A DNA stretch of 64,000 bases from Lepturacanthus savala (GCA_030544235.1 CM060464.1:32094102-32158101), one strand, 5' to 3'; positions 21,082 through 33,566 are shown, numbered from the stretch's first letter. Made by a program: numbers and translations. Notes: a model not told the origin generated them from the sequence alone.

Positions 21082-21545
21082 TGTTAGAATAATGTATTTA
21101 AAGTTATCTCTTATTTGCTTTAATACTGTTTGTGTGTTACTAACTTTTATTCTTAGTGTGATAGTCATTCTTTCTGCAGGGTGTGTGAGCAGAGACATTT
21201 ACGTGGGAAGCGGCCTGAGGATGTGGAATGTCTTTGTTGAATGACTTTTATCTATGATTTTAGCCAGATGCAGCCAATAGGTCAAGGAGACCAATAAATT
21301 GTATTCTGTAACATTACTATCAGGCTGCAGCATGTGTGTGTGTTGCCTCCTCCTTTGAGATGCTGCAGCCTCATGTAACTAGGGAGTCCTAAATAAAAGT
21401 AAGGGGACGGCAGAGGGAACTCAGAGTGAGTTAGAGCTGTACCTGAGTGCACCTCTCTCTGTTCTCCTTGCAAGTAAAAATTTAACTCTTGTCTTCTCCT
21501 TTTTGTGTCTGTGTATTTGATGTTTTAGGTGATCTAAACCTGACA
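21082..21545 (+). repeat. Solo LTR, ERV/Gypsy type, 464 bp
   Basis: It begins TGTTAG and ends CCTGACA, flanked by the perfect 5-bp duplication GTCTG (21,077-21,081 and 21,546-21,550). It has AATAAA motifs near 21,292 and 21,391 and a T-rich 3' part. No internal region remains, so it arose by LTR-LTR recombination. It sits at the very edge of the MITE. Confidence 0.8.
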
Positions 21546-21550
21546 GTCTG

Positions 21551-23170
21551 TATTGTGCTTCCTTTAGGCTTCACTGCCATTGAAGTTGTATATACTTGTT
21601 CCTGTAGTGAAAACTAATCACTGACAATGAATTCTACAATTTCAGCTATGGCAATAAGAATAATACAGTGTATTTAAAAGGGGAATTTCCCAGATCTCCA
21701 CTCCACATTTCAGTGTAGAGAATAGTATCATGGAAACTGTTGACAGTTATCCAGAGTAATAGATAATGATGTTTACAGAGAGACATGTTGCTAGCTTAGT
21801 TTTTTAATGTTTCAATGCTTTGAGTATGTAAAAATAGAGAGATCTCAAAGAATCTGAACACATTAAACCAGAACTACAGTATATGTATAGCTGGATGCCA
21901 CTAGAGGGAAAATGAGATTTTAAAAAGTTGCTTATGTTGCCATGACACATTAATGAAGGTGTGCAGGGTATAAGTGGGTGAAAAGTGAAATATATGGCAT
22001 GAGATGGAGAAAGATAGAGATAGAAAGAAACACAGAACAAAAGATAACAGAAGAAAAAAACAGGGATTTATACATAGATAGAAACATGAGAAAGTAGAGA
22101 TAAGATTGGAAGAAGATCAAGGGAACACACGCTTCTTTCATCATGTCAAACAAACAACTCCCATAACTTAACAGGTTTGAACAAACCCATCAGCCTGAAA
22201 AAGCTTCATTGCCAAAAAATGTACTGTCGATATTGCCTCTGAGCTCTGGGGATCAGAACCAACTCGTCAGTGTCAAAGCTTTTCACAAAGAACAATACTA
22301 CTAATTTTTCACTGAAAATAGCAGATTATTCAGGTTATAATTAGGAAAGGCTTGTTGAAATCCAGAATTACAGATATTTAAAATAACATTCTACCCCAAA
22401 GGCCTTTACATGAATGAATGCATGAAAAAAAACTTTTAAATTTTATAACCAATTTAACTAATTTTATAGCCAAACTATTCGCATGAATTTGCAACATAGT
22501 AACACATATTTGTGAAAGAAACACCTCAACACCTCTATTCAAGGGCATTGAATAGAGGTGTTGAATTAACCCCTTTTTATGAAGAAAAATGGGGTGAATT
22601 TAGCATCCAGTGATGAGGATCTTGTCCTCAACCTCCTCACTCAACAGAAATATTTTGGCAACACCCACTTTCACAAACCTGTTCATAGTGAATGTAAATA
22701 TAGCTCTGCTGCCATTGAGACTTTCCATACTTGGGATTTTGGAGTGTATGCAGCTGCAGAACTTATGTTTGCATTGTGTTTTACAACAGAAATAACCTGA
22801 GCTACAGAGCAAATTGTGTCTGAGTGCTGTTCTTCATCTACCAGCAGTCTGCACAATACACACCCATTACATTACCTGCTAAATCCACATTGCCAGACTG
22901 CACTCACTGAATGATTGTATCAGTACTATTTTTTTTACCAATATATATGTCTATTACCTGAAGTAACATTTCATGCAACAAAGCATGAGTCAGCTGCTGA
23001 CATCAGCCTTCAGGATATGTAAATGCAATTACATTTTCACTTTATTCACTACAACTTTTCATGACTACCAGTCAGAAGAGCCAACAGGTAACAGACTTCT
23101 AGTAGAACACTAAATTCAACAAGATTTTTATAGCTGTAATTAGAGAGAGCTGCAATTGTTAGTGCTACTG
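21551..23170. other. Gene-free stretch with one strong hairpin
   Basis: Mostly AT-rich sequence without recognised elements. A perfect 17-bp inverted repeat with a 5-nt loop lies at 22,526-22,564 (arms 22,526-22,542 and 22,548-22,564). Short opposed open frames at 22,579-22,812 show no known domain. Confidence 0.5.
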
Positions 23171-23171
23171 A

Positions 23172-23500
23172 TTATTACTTTCACCAAGGAGGTTATGTTT
23201 TCAGTGTGTCGATCTGTCTGTCTATGTATCTATCTGTCTGTCTGTCTCTTTGTCTGCCTGTTCTGTCTGTGTGAGCAAGATAACTCAAACAGTTTGGTCT
23301 GGATTTTCATCTAATTTTCAGTGAATGTTCAGAATGGAACCTTGAACAGATGATTACATATTTGTAATGATGTAGAAATAATCCTGGTTGCTAAATTTAA
23401 ATGGACCTTTAAACAGGTGCCACTATTTGGGGCCACCTGGTGGTGATATCTGGCACTTGCATAGCTTGTCCCTATGCTTGACGGAGGTCTTCTCAGTGAT
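23172..23500 (+). repeat. Dispersed fish repeat with CTGT-rich core
   Basis: It begins CACCAAGGAGGTTATGTTTTC and includes a (CTGT)n-like stretch near 23,212-23,260. It ends near TGCTTGACGGAGGTCT. I recall this layout as a common teleost interspersed repeat, but no second copy lies in the window. Confidence 0.5.
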
Positions 23501-24127
23501 TTTGTAGTTTGATTAATACAACATTATGATTAGCTTTTGTTAGCTACTAAATTTACATGAACATCTAAAAGTAAGTAAAGTATTCCCTATCCTTAAATTA
23601 TATACTTAGTTGTTCAGTGATGCTCTTCTCTATTGTTTAATCTTTTCTCGTTTAATATACCCGTCCTGGCTTTAGAAAACAGTGATCAACATTTTATGGA
23701 CCAAACAACTAATGAATTAAATGAATCATTTAATCCTGAAAACTCTCAATTTGTGCAGTCCTAATGGACAATAATAGTTTTCAGGTCCAAGATGATGATG
23801 AATATTCATATAGCTTGTTTTGTCCATTCAATACTCCAAACCCAAAGATATTCAGAAGTTTTCTCATAAAAAGAATTTATACGCCAATACCTTCACAGAG
23901 GAGACAGAAAGCTCAATAAAATTGACATTCTGAATCTGTCATTAAAGTGTAAAGATTAAAGTGTCAGGAACGGTGTGTGTCCACTCATGTAGTAAGTGCA
24001 TGTGTGGTCAGGAGAGTCTGTCATGCTTCAACATAGCATGACATCACTGCTCCATGTCTTGTTATTCCTCTGACCAGTTGATGCCTGTCAGTGCTCAGTG
24101 GCATGCAGCCTGAAGTGTAAGGGAGAG

Positions 24128-24202
<75 letters not shown>

Positions 24203-25195
24203 AAAGAAAAGAAAGAAAGAAAAATGAAAATGAACAAGACAGAAATGGCAATAATGTGATCTGATAATGATAAGTAGAGGATGAGGAGCTGAGCGGGAGC
24301 TCCATTCATCTGTAAACCAAATCTGAAGCAAATATTGCCAAAACTAAATCTGGAAAACTAGTCTCAAATAATGATGTACGTGTATCTTCAGCAAGTGATG
24401 AGAAACATCATTTCTCAGATACAAGGCGTCAGAAGGATTGGATCTATAAAATGGTGAAAAATGTTAATCATCATTTCCAAAGCACAAGCTGAAACTGCAA
24501 ATGTCTTGTTTTGTCCTGACCAACAGTCCACACCTATTAACCCAAACAAACACTCAGATCACTGTCATGGAGGCTATTAAATCCATAATATAGAAGTGAA
24601 ATTCAAAGGTTTTCAATATAGTTGTAAACAATAGTTGATGGGACATCTTCTGTTGATCAACTATTTAATTAATCAACTAATCATTGCTGGTTTAACATTT
24701 TGCCAATAGTTAAAACATAATGCAGCAACAAAGGTGGCAACCAAGATAAAGACTACAAACATGCAAACATGTATTTGTATACAATGCACAATTTAACATA
24801 TACAAATGTTTTAAACCACTTTGCAATTGTTTTATGAGGAAGGAAATAATGCTTTGGTGAGAAACTATATCTATTACTTAACTTTCTTTGTTTATATTTA
24901 AATTTCTCTCTTTTTCTCTGCTGTCTGTTTTACCACAAGTGAGGCAAACATATTAACTGGTATGGCTCTATGAGCAGTGATCAGCAGCAAAAAGCCTTTT
25001 CACAGCTTCCCTGCTTTATCTACTTAGAGCCACAATTCAGTTTGTGGTATTTGGACGAACAATAAATCCAGCAACCAAATGAACTGAGACCCTTAACAGT
25101 ATAATTGTGGTAAATGTTTCATATGTCTGAGCTGTACTTAGTGTTTGAAAATAGATCCTTTCCAAGTGAAAAATAAGGGAACTGCTTTATGATGA
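23501..25195. other. Gene-free stretch with a (GAAA)n microsatellite
   Basis: A (GAAA)n tract occupies about 24,127-24,225 and accounts for the Phe/Leu/Ser-rich minus-strand open frames. Nothing else is recognised. Confidence 0.6.
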
Positions 25196-25199
25196 ATTG

Positions 25200-25390
25200 A
25201 AGTGTGTGTGGGTATGGGGGGTTATATATAAAGTAGGCAGATGGTGCTGAAGCAGGAGGTAGAGGACCAGCCAGGTCAGAACTCTTGTATGTATGTGCAT
25301 GTGTGTGTGTATGGATGGTGGGATGGTGTGTGTGTGCGCATGTGTGTGTGTGTGGGTGGGTGTATGTGTGTGTGTATATGTGAGTGAAAA
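25200..25390. repeat. GT-rich microsatellite cluster
   Basis: Interrupted (GT)n and GTAT/GGGT variants span most of 25,200-25,390. Confidence 0.7.
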
Positions 25391-26515
25391 CACAGCAGGT
25401 CCAGGAAACAGGAGCAAATTCCCAGCAGATCTTATGGTTCAGTCACAGTTAGGCTCGACTAATTTACCCATACACACACACAGAGTCTGCCTGTCTGACT
25501 GTTCATCCATCTGTCTCTCTCTCTCTCTGCTCGCAGCTCTTTTTTTGCCGGTCCTGCTGCTTTTAGTAAGTTCTCATTAATTTGAGGATAAATATTTTTG
25601 TGACTCACAGCTGTTGTTGTCACCCTCACGACACAACAGCATCCATACACACACAACTCCTCGGTGTTTGTGTGCACAAAAAAGATAACTGAAAATTTAC
25701 CGTAAATGCAGAGGCAGTGACAAGTAAAAATAAACAATTGACCCTTGACCCCCCCCCCCCCCGCATCATGATTACATTTCCCTAAACTATAGTTGAAATC
25801 CAGGTACCTTCATTGACTGACAAAGGGAAATTGCATTGCAACTAACAGAGTAGCTGTCTTATAAGAATCATTTTTTTTAAGAATCATTTTTAATTATTTG
25901 TTTGGTTTGTTTATGCATTTTCAATAATAAATGTATATTTGGGGTTTTGGGAGTGCAAAAGTAATAATTAAAAGTAAAAGAAAAAAATGACCTAAAAAAA
26001 ATTAAGGAGATCCAGTTGGCGAACAGGTGAGAGGTCAACCAAATGCAAGTTAGTAAGAGGATAGTGAGAGAGCTGTACTGGTGAGAATGGAGGACTTGTC
26101 TATGGCTGATGCCAGCCACCCACTGCCAGTGTTGCCAGATCTTGCGAGAAAATAGGCAACCAGGCCTTTGAAAACAAGCCTAAAACAAACAACTTCAGGG
26201 TCATGACCATAAGAGGGAAATAAAACCACCTTTTCACATTTCACATTTACCATGAGAAAACAGATGGAATAACAAATAAAAACAGATACAAGTAAAATAA
26301 TAAATAAATATCCTGAATTCAGTGAGATACAGTGTGTGCTACCTTAATAATCATCTTCACTGTGCTTATCTGCATCCGGCGTCTCTGATGTTCCACTCAA
26401 GTACACGTGACAGTTGAAGCCCTGGATCATTTCTTTAGTCAGGACTGTTAGTATCTGAGACTGGAACCCTGGCCGCCCTGCTGGTCAGCAGGAGAATCAC
26501 CACTCCAATGTTCTT
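25391..26515. other. Gene-free stretch
   Basis: A homopolymer run of about 15 C lies near 25,747-25,762. There is otherwise no recognisable gene or element. Confidence 0.5.
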
Positions 26516-26519
26516 AGTG

Positions 26520-27012
26520 TGTCGTCCACCCCTCCCTTCCTGTGTCACTCCTGAACCCTGATTGTGATCATGTCCAGCTGTGTCTTGTTTGCCTGTCTGT
26601 CCCCACCTGTACTTAAACCCTGTTAGTTCTTCCCTCTGTGTCTGATCGTCTGCATGTGTTCCCTGGTGTTGAGATCCTGACTCCGTTCCCTGTTCGGCAG
26701 AGTGCTAGTTAAGTTACCTGATTTCTTTTCTTACTTTGAATGTTTTTTGCTTATCCCCTCAGTGGACACTTTCTGTTGTGATTTTTGTAACGTTTTTGTT
26801 TATCTCCTTAGTGGACACCTTTTGTTGTGACTTTGAAACCTCTTTACATATCCCCTTAGCGGATACCTTTTGTTGGAACTTTGTAACGCTTTATTTTTTC
26901 CCTGTTGTGGACACCTTTCGTTGTTACTTTGGAAAACCAGCATTTTTTGTGACTGTCAAACCCCCCTCAAACCGATCTGCATTTGGGTCCCCGTGTCTGT
27001 ATAACCCTAACA
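26520..27012 (+). repeat. LTR-like sequence with a four-unit internal tandem repeat
   Basis: T-rich LTR-like sequence. Positions 26,743-26,938 contain about four degenerate 49-bp units, each with TTATCCCCT(C/T)AG-, GTGGACACCTTT- and TTGTTGTGACTTT-like phrases. The end CCCTAACA is plausible for an LTR, but no target duplication was found. Confidence 0.45.
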
Positions 27013-27024
27013 AGGACAAAGTCT

Positions 27025-27700
27025 TCACAACGTATGCCTTTTCGTTTCAGTCCATATATAATGTGCAGTATGTTGCTCAGGGTCTCCTGTCCCATTTTGT
27101 TTCTGAGCTGACTTCACTAGGCTCATTTGTGAGAAAACTCTTTCTGCATCCACATTGCTTAGAGGCATTGTAAGCACTGAGAGACAAAAGAGGACAAGTT
27201 CTTTGAAAGCCCTGTCTCCACTGCTATCCTTATAGTTCAACACTTCAACCCAGAAGGCCTCAGCCTGGCTGTCCTCTAGATTAGTCCATGGAAGGAAAAC
27301 AGCCTGATGTGTTTCCATGATGATTCCATGTTAATTTTCAGCAATGAGACTCGACTGAACTGTTTTTGTTTGACAGGATGACACAGCCATACATTTCCAT
27401 ATCTGGATGTTAGCCGGGAGTCTCTGTTGCACTTGTTTAGCTGCTTCCACCAAGAGGTCATGGCACCTGATCATATTTGTTTCAGCCATGTCATGTTGTT
27501 CATGCTTGCCTCATCCAATGCCATCATGAAGTTGACCCTATAATTGATTGCACCCAGGATAATAGAATGCTGGGTTCTGTTATGTCAATGGCAAGCAATT
27601 GCTCATCTGATGTGGGGATCATTCCAGGTCTCATCACTCAGGAGATGAAAATCAATAGACATTCCATACTTTTAAATGGATTGCTCCTGTGCAGCTGAAA
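27025..27700 (-). pseudogene. hAT transposase C-terminal fragment
   Basis: This is a fossil of a hAT transposase. On the minus strand, near 27,090-27,260, it reads FWVEVLNYKDSSGDRAFKEL, LVLFCLSVLTMPLSNVDAER and VFSQMSLVKSAQKQNG. This matches the conserved hAT C-terminal dimerisation region, with the S-N-x-D-x-E-R-x-F-S motif. Upstream (27,300-27,700) the reading is broken by several stops and frameshifts. No inverted termini could be tied to it. Confidence 0.75.
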
Positions 27701-28748
27701 TAGCTTGTTGATCCTGCTAAATTCTTGTAAAGAATTGGCAGTGAAATAGCGGGTACAGTTTGTCCACAGGATCACTGTATATCTAGTGCAAGATTTCAGC
27801 ATTATAACATCTCTGGTGGCCTTTGGTTAGCAGAAAGTGAAGCTTCACCTCATCCCACTGATTGAGTCTCATAAACCATGTTTCACCATATACTCATTTA
27901 CCTCCATTAGTTATCCACTTAATAGGATTAAAATAACTTGGGGAGCACACAGTAAGATAGTATCCATTTGTCTAGAAGATGCAACAGCTGCAAGCAAAAT
28001 GCTCCAACATCTGCCGACATCCCAACCCTCCTGCAAGAGTGCAGGGTTGCTGTGTGCGTATGTGATCATATGCACTTATGGGAGTGGGTGGCTGACAGTT
28101 AAAATTCCTAAACCCCCACTGAACAATCCAACCTTCCCTAGATCCCCAAATTAGGAATTCCTGGCATTGTTACTGGCTAGAAATATACATGATACACACC
28201 TCTTAGCTGTGAGTAAAATTCCACTTCATAAACCACACCTCACTGTTACCACTAATAAATTCAGTTGCTGCAGCGTTAGATGGATCAAGATCATAGGATA
28301 CATCCCCCTCAATATTCAGAAGATCTGCATTTGTCCCAGTGAATATAAAAACACACACACGCTGCATCCCGGTTGTCTGAAAGGAGGATTATGACCAGGA
28401 AAAAAAAAAAAAAAAGTCTGGTGTAAGTAAAAAAAAGGTTTGGTATAAAACCGAAAAATCTGGTACATACAGTCCAGAATATGTGTTAAATAAGGGGAAA
28501 TGTGAGTTTTGGCTGTTTTTTCTCTAGCCTGTGCTTCATTGATCCCATTGTCCCGACACCTACTGCTGCAGGAGACCTGTCTCTGTCCCCTGGAGTGACG
28601 ATCACACCTGAGACATCCTGCCTATGTTTGCATCTGCAGCAATCAGGAGGGTCTGTGATAATTACACAAGCCGGACTTTGAAATTTCCATTACAAAACTA
28701 CTAATTTGAAAATTACAATACCCATTAGTTCAATCCATCAATCAACCA
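27701..28748. other. Gene-free stretch
   Basis: It may contain further decayed hAT coding sequence before about 28,150. Poly-A runs occur near 28,400-28,435. A 105-codon plus-strand open frame at 27,837-28,154 has no recognisable domain. Confidence 0.4.
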
Positions 28749-29712
28749 TGTGTGGCGAGAGGAACACCGATAGCAAAGGGGACAATCAGGATCCAGTAAT
28801 TGTTGCACAACAACGCCACCTAGGGAATTTCACCCTAAGATTAAAGGTTTGTATAGAACAAACAGGAACAAGGACACGAAGGTTCGTCTGCTAAAATGAG
28901 AGACAGGACGTAATTCAAGTTAATATATACCTTTATTTATTGCAATTATTAAAAAGACCGAAAAAAAAGAAACACTTCACGTAGTGAAACAATCTGGATG
29001 AGAAGACTGTAGGTGCTGAGACTTACCGGTAGGGGGTGTGAGGCCAAAGAAGGGAGGTGTGAGGGGTTCGGAACAATGCAGGTTACCCCAATCATAAAAG
29101 AAAAACAACCAAAATCAAGAGTGCACGACACACACGGAACCCACCACCAGGACGCCAGGGACTACCACCGGCAGCTCTCAGCACTGCGACAGAAATCAAA
29201 TACAATTAACACAGAACGAACACAACAAATAATACAAGGACAATCAAGACCCACACTGAACTCAACCTACAAACATAATCAATTAAGGAAAAACAATAAC
29301 TTTAACCAAATATAAAGTTAACGGATATGACTAACAGAGAAACCAAAACAAAAACACAATCACATGTAACATGATCGGTCACGGTACATAAAATTGTTAA
29401 AGACCCAACCAACAAATTATTCCCGAAATAAACCCAATAAAAATAAATGGTAAAACGGCTGCCGTGAATCCCACCGCTGATGGTGAACCAACCATGCACC
29501 GCCCCGAGCACCGGGCGACCAACTCGCTGAGTCGGCAACGGGAGCGATCAGTAGGTCGTAGCGGAGCGGAGCGCCGCACCAGCGGCAGACAGGTTAACAA
29601 AACAGCGGGCAGCGGACATGCAGCCGGCGGAACACAGGCAGAACAGCAGCAGAGCAACAACCAGGCCGGGCCGATGGAGTGAGTTTGTGGTTGCAGCAGA
29701 AGTTAATCCCAC

Positions 29713-29799
29713 CTAGTTATAAAAACACAACATAAGAGCAGGCAAATAGGTGGCTATTACAGGAGAGAATTGAGCAGGCAGCACGCAAGAGATACATAC
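29713..29799 (-). other. Intron 1 of the LTR-like retroelement
   Basis: On the minus strand it starts GTATGTATC and ends ATAACTAG. It is absent, to the base, from the copy at 15,199-16,468. Confidence 0.8.
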
Positions 29800-29879
29800 C
29801 ACAATAAGGCGATAATGAAGCGCCGCCGAACGAGTCGTGTCGCAGCGCAGAACGGGAGGAGCAACCCAAGATCATCAGC

Positions 29880-29956
29880 CTAAGATTACAACACAAGCAT
29901 ATAGAAGCAACCAAACATGACCCAAAAAGTCAGAAATTCCGCTACGACCAACATAC
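29880..29956 (-). other. Intron 2 of the LTR-like retroelement
   Basis: On the minus strand it starts GTATGTTGG and ends TAATCTTAG. It is absent, to the base, from the copy at 15,199-16,468. Confidence 0.8.
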
Positions 29957-30144
29957 CTGCGGCTGGGGAGAGGCAACACCGGCACGGGCAGCCGGAAGTG
30001 GGCGTGCCCCAAAGCAAGCGAGTGAGAGACAGAGTAGTACACACCTGTCCTCTTTATATATAGCGCCCCCTCTCAGAATGGAGCTCAGAGGGCCAATAAA
30101 ACAGCCCCAATCACTTAAGCAGAGGAGGTATCCATCCTGCTACA

Positions 30145-30789
30145 CATGTTAACCAATCACATGTAATCAATCACAGTTATCACTGGAATATGTTCCCTTC
30201 AGTTCCATCAGCAATATGATGTGAAAAATAATGATTAGTTATAAAAAAAAAAAAACAGTAAAATTTAAATTAGTTGAATAAATAAGTTAAATAATTAAAA
30301 AAAAAAAAAAAAGCATAACAACAAAAAGGGAATAAAATCAGCATGTTGGTTTTAATTAAAATAAAATACCATCAACTTCAAACATCAGCTGGAGTGAGTG
30401 AAAAACAGAATCCAGTTTTTTCTTACCAGTGTGTCAATAAAGAACATTCAGTTTCTTCTCTGTGAGATTTCTGAACAGTTAACAGTCTGTGTAGGTGGCT
30501 GAAGTGTGGATTGTTGATGAGTATTTCTGTTTTCTGGGGAAGACACGATAGCTGAAAGAAGATTGTCTTTGTCTGAAACAAGAAGTGAAAGATAACAGCA
30601 AGGCCTCAACAACCTTGAGCTTGGAGGAACACACACTGACACACAATACTTTGTCCTTCCTTTGTGCTGCCATTACTGTTACTCTTCTATGAACTCACAA
30701 CATCCTAAAATATTTTGCTGTTCAGATGAGGGAAGATTGGAATGGCTGTTCATTTTTAAACTCCTAAATTTATCTGAACAAACTGAATG
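30145..30789. other. Gene-free AT-rich stretch
   Basis: Poly-A runs near 30,243 and 30,299. No gene or recognised element. Confidence 0.4.
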
Positions 30790-31826
30790 AGATAGAGCAG
30801 CGGTTCCCAAACTTTTTTAGCCGTGCACCCCCCATCTATATCCCAACCTGGTTGATGCACCCCCTATTTTCCACACCTTCCAAAAAACGCAACTAAATGT
30901 CTTAGGGCAGCATGTTTATTTCCGCTCAACCAGAACACATTATCTGACAACAAAAGAAATTGAATTGAAATGTACCAAGGTTTTCAAATAATGCAGCAGA
31001 GTAAAGTTTATAGCAGGAGATGACAGGCTTCGTAGCAGAAAGTATGTTGGGGGAGCAGGGTATTTAAACCTCAGCAACACTGGTTTGATGATACAGGGAA
31101 GGGATATTATAGGATAATGTGTTACGGCTGCGTGGTTGATGTTTTTGAATGAATGACATTCTCATTTAGTCACTTTAAACAGACTAGAGTTGGTTTCCTT
31201 GGATAGTTCACTTCGTTTGTCCAGGTGTGAAAGCTCATAGAATTCTGGTCTGGTCCAAACAAACAAACTCTGGTTTGTCATGAAAATGGGGGGGGGGTCT
31301 CGGTTCATATCAAGTGAATTCTGGTCTGGTTCTGTCCTGGTTCTATACGGTGTGAATGTTCACTGGACCAAACGTACATTTTATAATTGTTTCAGAACCA
31401 GCATTTGTACAGAGGGAGAGATGGTTCTGCTGGTGTTCACTTTCTCTGAGCGTCTCCACCTCAGCTGAGAGCATACAATACTCACTGGTGAGCGGAACGA
31501 GTTTTTCTATATTTGGTCTACTTTATATAAACAACTCAACATTTCTCACCAGCGTCCATCGTTTTCTCCACTGCCGTTTCTCAGTACAGTTACAGCGTAG
31601 TGTCTCTACCTCTGTAACGGCTGAGACAGCAAAGAACCCAAAAGCACGATTCAAAAGCTGATATGCAAAGTCCAACGATTTTATTCGTGGTCAAACAGGC
31701 AAGAGTCCAATACCGGGCAGACAGGCAGATAAATCCAAGGATTCCAAAAACCTGGGAACAGGCAGAACAACAGGGTAATGGGAATGTGGGGAAAACGCTG
31801 GAAAACTAGGCACGAACACACTAGAC

Positions 31827-31938
31827 CAGGGGTCTCAAACTCGCGGCCCGCGGGCCAAATGTTTGAGACCCCCCGCCGGATGCTAGTTTGAGGCCCCCGC
31901 CTTGATATGAAAGTTTAATGTTAGTGTGGCCCGCGCGA
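31827..31938 (+). mobile_element. hAT terminal fragment
   Basis: CAGGGGTCTCAAACTCGCGG followed by CCCGCGGGCCAAATG is a widespread hAT terminal sequence in vertebrates. It is cut off where the foldback element begins, and no partner end is seen. Confidence 0.65.
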
Positions 31939-32535
31939 GGTTAGTACGGTGGCCGGGAACCCTCAACGCTGCAAATAAAAGAAATGCTGCAAACAAAAAG
32001 AAACGGCGCTGCAAATGAAAGGAAACTTCACACCGGAAGTGAATTACCGGGGACTATTATTGGCGGTGCACCTGTAGTTTATGTGAGCGAAGAAGAAGAA
32101 TACGAAGAGAAGGCGTTGTAAAGCAGAAGTAATTAGGGGGCAAATAATTGTTCATCCAGTAGGTGCCGCTATATGACCATTATGGCTGGCAAGGATGATT
32201 GCTGAAGAAGACTGGAGGTTCCGCGCATGTGCGGGTTGTTTTCCCCGTGACTGGGAGGGATTTATGTTTTTTTCTAATCCGGATAAAAAGTGGACACTCG
32301 GCATCTGTGTGTTGTGGTCATTTTCATTGGCAAGTTACCATATATTTTTTGGAGGAATACGAAGAAGAAACAATTATTTGCTCCCTAATTACTTCTGCTT
32401 TACAACACCTCTTCTTCTTCGCTCACATAAAAAAAACTACAGGTGCACCGCCAATAATAGTCCCGGCAATTCACTTCCGTTGTGTAGTTTTCTTTTATTT
32501 GCAGCATGGAGGGTTCCCAGCCATCGTAGTTAGCA
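31939..32535. mobile_element. Foldback element (long inverted repeat MITE)
   Basis: The left arm (about 31,939-32,145) includes GGCCGGGAACCCTC, TGCAAATAAAAGAAA, ACTATTATTGGCGGTGCACC and GAAGAAGAAG. It recurs inverted at about 32,340-32,535. The central unique part is about 190 bp. There is no credible gene, and the open frames here are by-products of the arms. Confidence 0.8.
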
Positions 32536-32669
32536 CCACCTCCGTGCTAAATAGTTCGGTCTGTGTCATTCGAAGGCCGACAGCTTCGGAGCACCCGGAC
32601 TATACCGGCTACGTGACCGTGCCCCCGAACTGTAGACTGTAGACTTTGGCGCTCTCTCGTTGGACGAGA

Positions 32670-32900
32670 GTCTACAGTTTGGGCCAATCGGAAGCCCGGA
32701 TTGTCTACAGTTTGTCTGCAGTTACGGGCCGCCGGCCAATCGGGAGCCCGAATTGTCTACAGTTTGTCTCGTTACGGGCCGGCCAATCGGAACCCCGGAT
32801 TGTCTACAGTTTGCCTAGTTACGGGCCGGCCAATCGGAAGCCCGGATTGTCTACAGTTTGTCTAGTTACGGGCCGACCAATCGGAGCCCGGGATGCCCAA
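32670..32900 (+). promoter_or_regulatory. Subterminal tandem repeats, left arm
   Basis: About 4.5 units of 47-50 bp, each carrying GTTACGGGCC, GGCCAATCGG (a CCAAT box) and TTGTCTACAGTTTG. The GTCTACAG core is the complement of the CTGTAGAC at the arm terminus. The array could serve as transposase binding sites, as a promoter, or both. Confidence 0.7.
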
Positions 32901-33485
32901 GTTTTTTTTGTTTTTTTTTTTACGACGTTTGCGCTGTTACCTGGCAGACTCCGAGAGAAAGTCGTTCATATTTTTGCCGAGTAGTAATTGTAAGTGGACG
33001 GTTTTGTACGGTTGTTTTCGAGAGCAATAAGCAGTTTTTTAAAACATTTTTAGGCATTTTTTCCCGGTTTCGTAGCTTAACGTCGGCGGTTTGCGGGCGT
33101 CTAGCGGAGGTGTTAGCGAGATATCGGACGAGGTAAGTTACTTTTATTTTTATATTCTTGCGTGCCATTGCGGTGTTTTGATATACAACTGATACCGTAT
33201 ATACGGACCTTGTGTGAAATTAATATTTGAAAAATGACCCTCCCGTTATTGCCGAAAACAGGCTATGGTAGCGGTATATTATTCCGCCATAACGGCGTTT
33301 CGATATTTTACAACTTGGTTATAACTGTATTTATAACTGTATTTTCTGGGGAAGATACCGTTATTTTGGCATTATAATTACTTGGGTATAACGTTGTATT
33401 ATGGGGACCAAATGTTATTACGACGTATGTGTGTGTATGGTTGTTTGTGGCTGTAACGTTAAGAGACGCGATGTTATCTTTTCAG

Positions 33486-33538
33486 GAGCGTCGAGACCAG
33501 AGAACCTATACTGTTTTACAAGTTTTACACTCACTACT
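33486..33538 (+). other. Probable untranslated leader exon, left arm
   Basis: It is bounded by TTATCTTTTCAG and CTACT/GTAAGT. An upstream leader exon likely ends at 33,132 (GGACGAG/GTAAGT). The same splice signals exist in the right arm. Confidence 0.5.
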
Positions 33539-33566
33539 GTAAGTTATACGTCATGGGTTAGTCAAG

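Larger units (their letters stand above)
28749..30144 (-). mobile_element. LTR-like retroelement, intron-containing copy
   Basis: It is closely similar to 15,199-16,468 along its length, with the same ends TGTGGCGAG and GCTACA. On the minus strand it has the TATATAAAGAGGACAGG promoter motif near 30,060 and AATAAATAAA near 28,935. It carries two extra segments, 29,713-29,799 (87 bp) and 29,880-29,956 (77 bp). Each begins GTATGT and ends AG on the minus strand, as spliceosomal introns do. No clear target duplication is seen beyond CATG on each side. It has no paired partner and no pol, so it is either a solo LTR or a short retroposon. Confidence 0.75.

Noticed and set aside
24021..24331. Phe/Leu/Ser-rich open frames
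   Set aside because: They are translations of the (GAAA)n microsatellite.
27837..28154. 105-codon plus-strand open frame
   Set aside because: No recognised motif. It lies opposite decayed hAT transposase sequence.
32670..32900. CRISPR-like appearance of regularly spaced repeats
   Set aside because: The units are contiguous tandem repeats without unique spacers, and the genome is eukaryotic.
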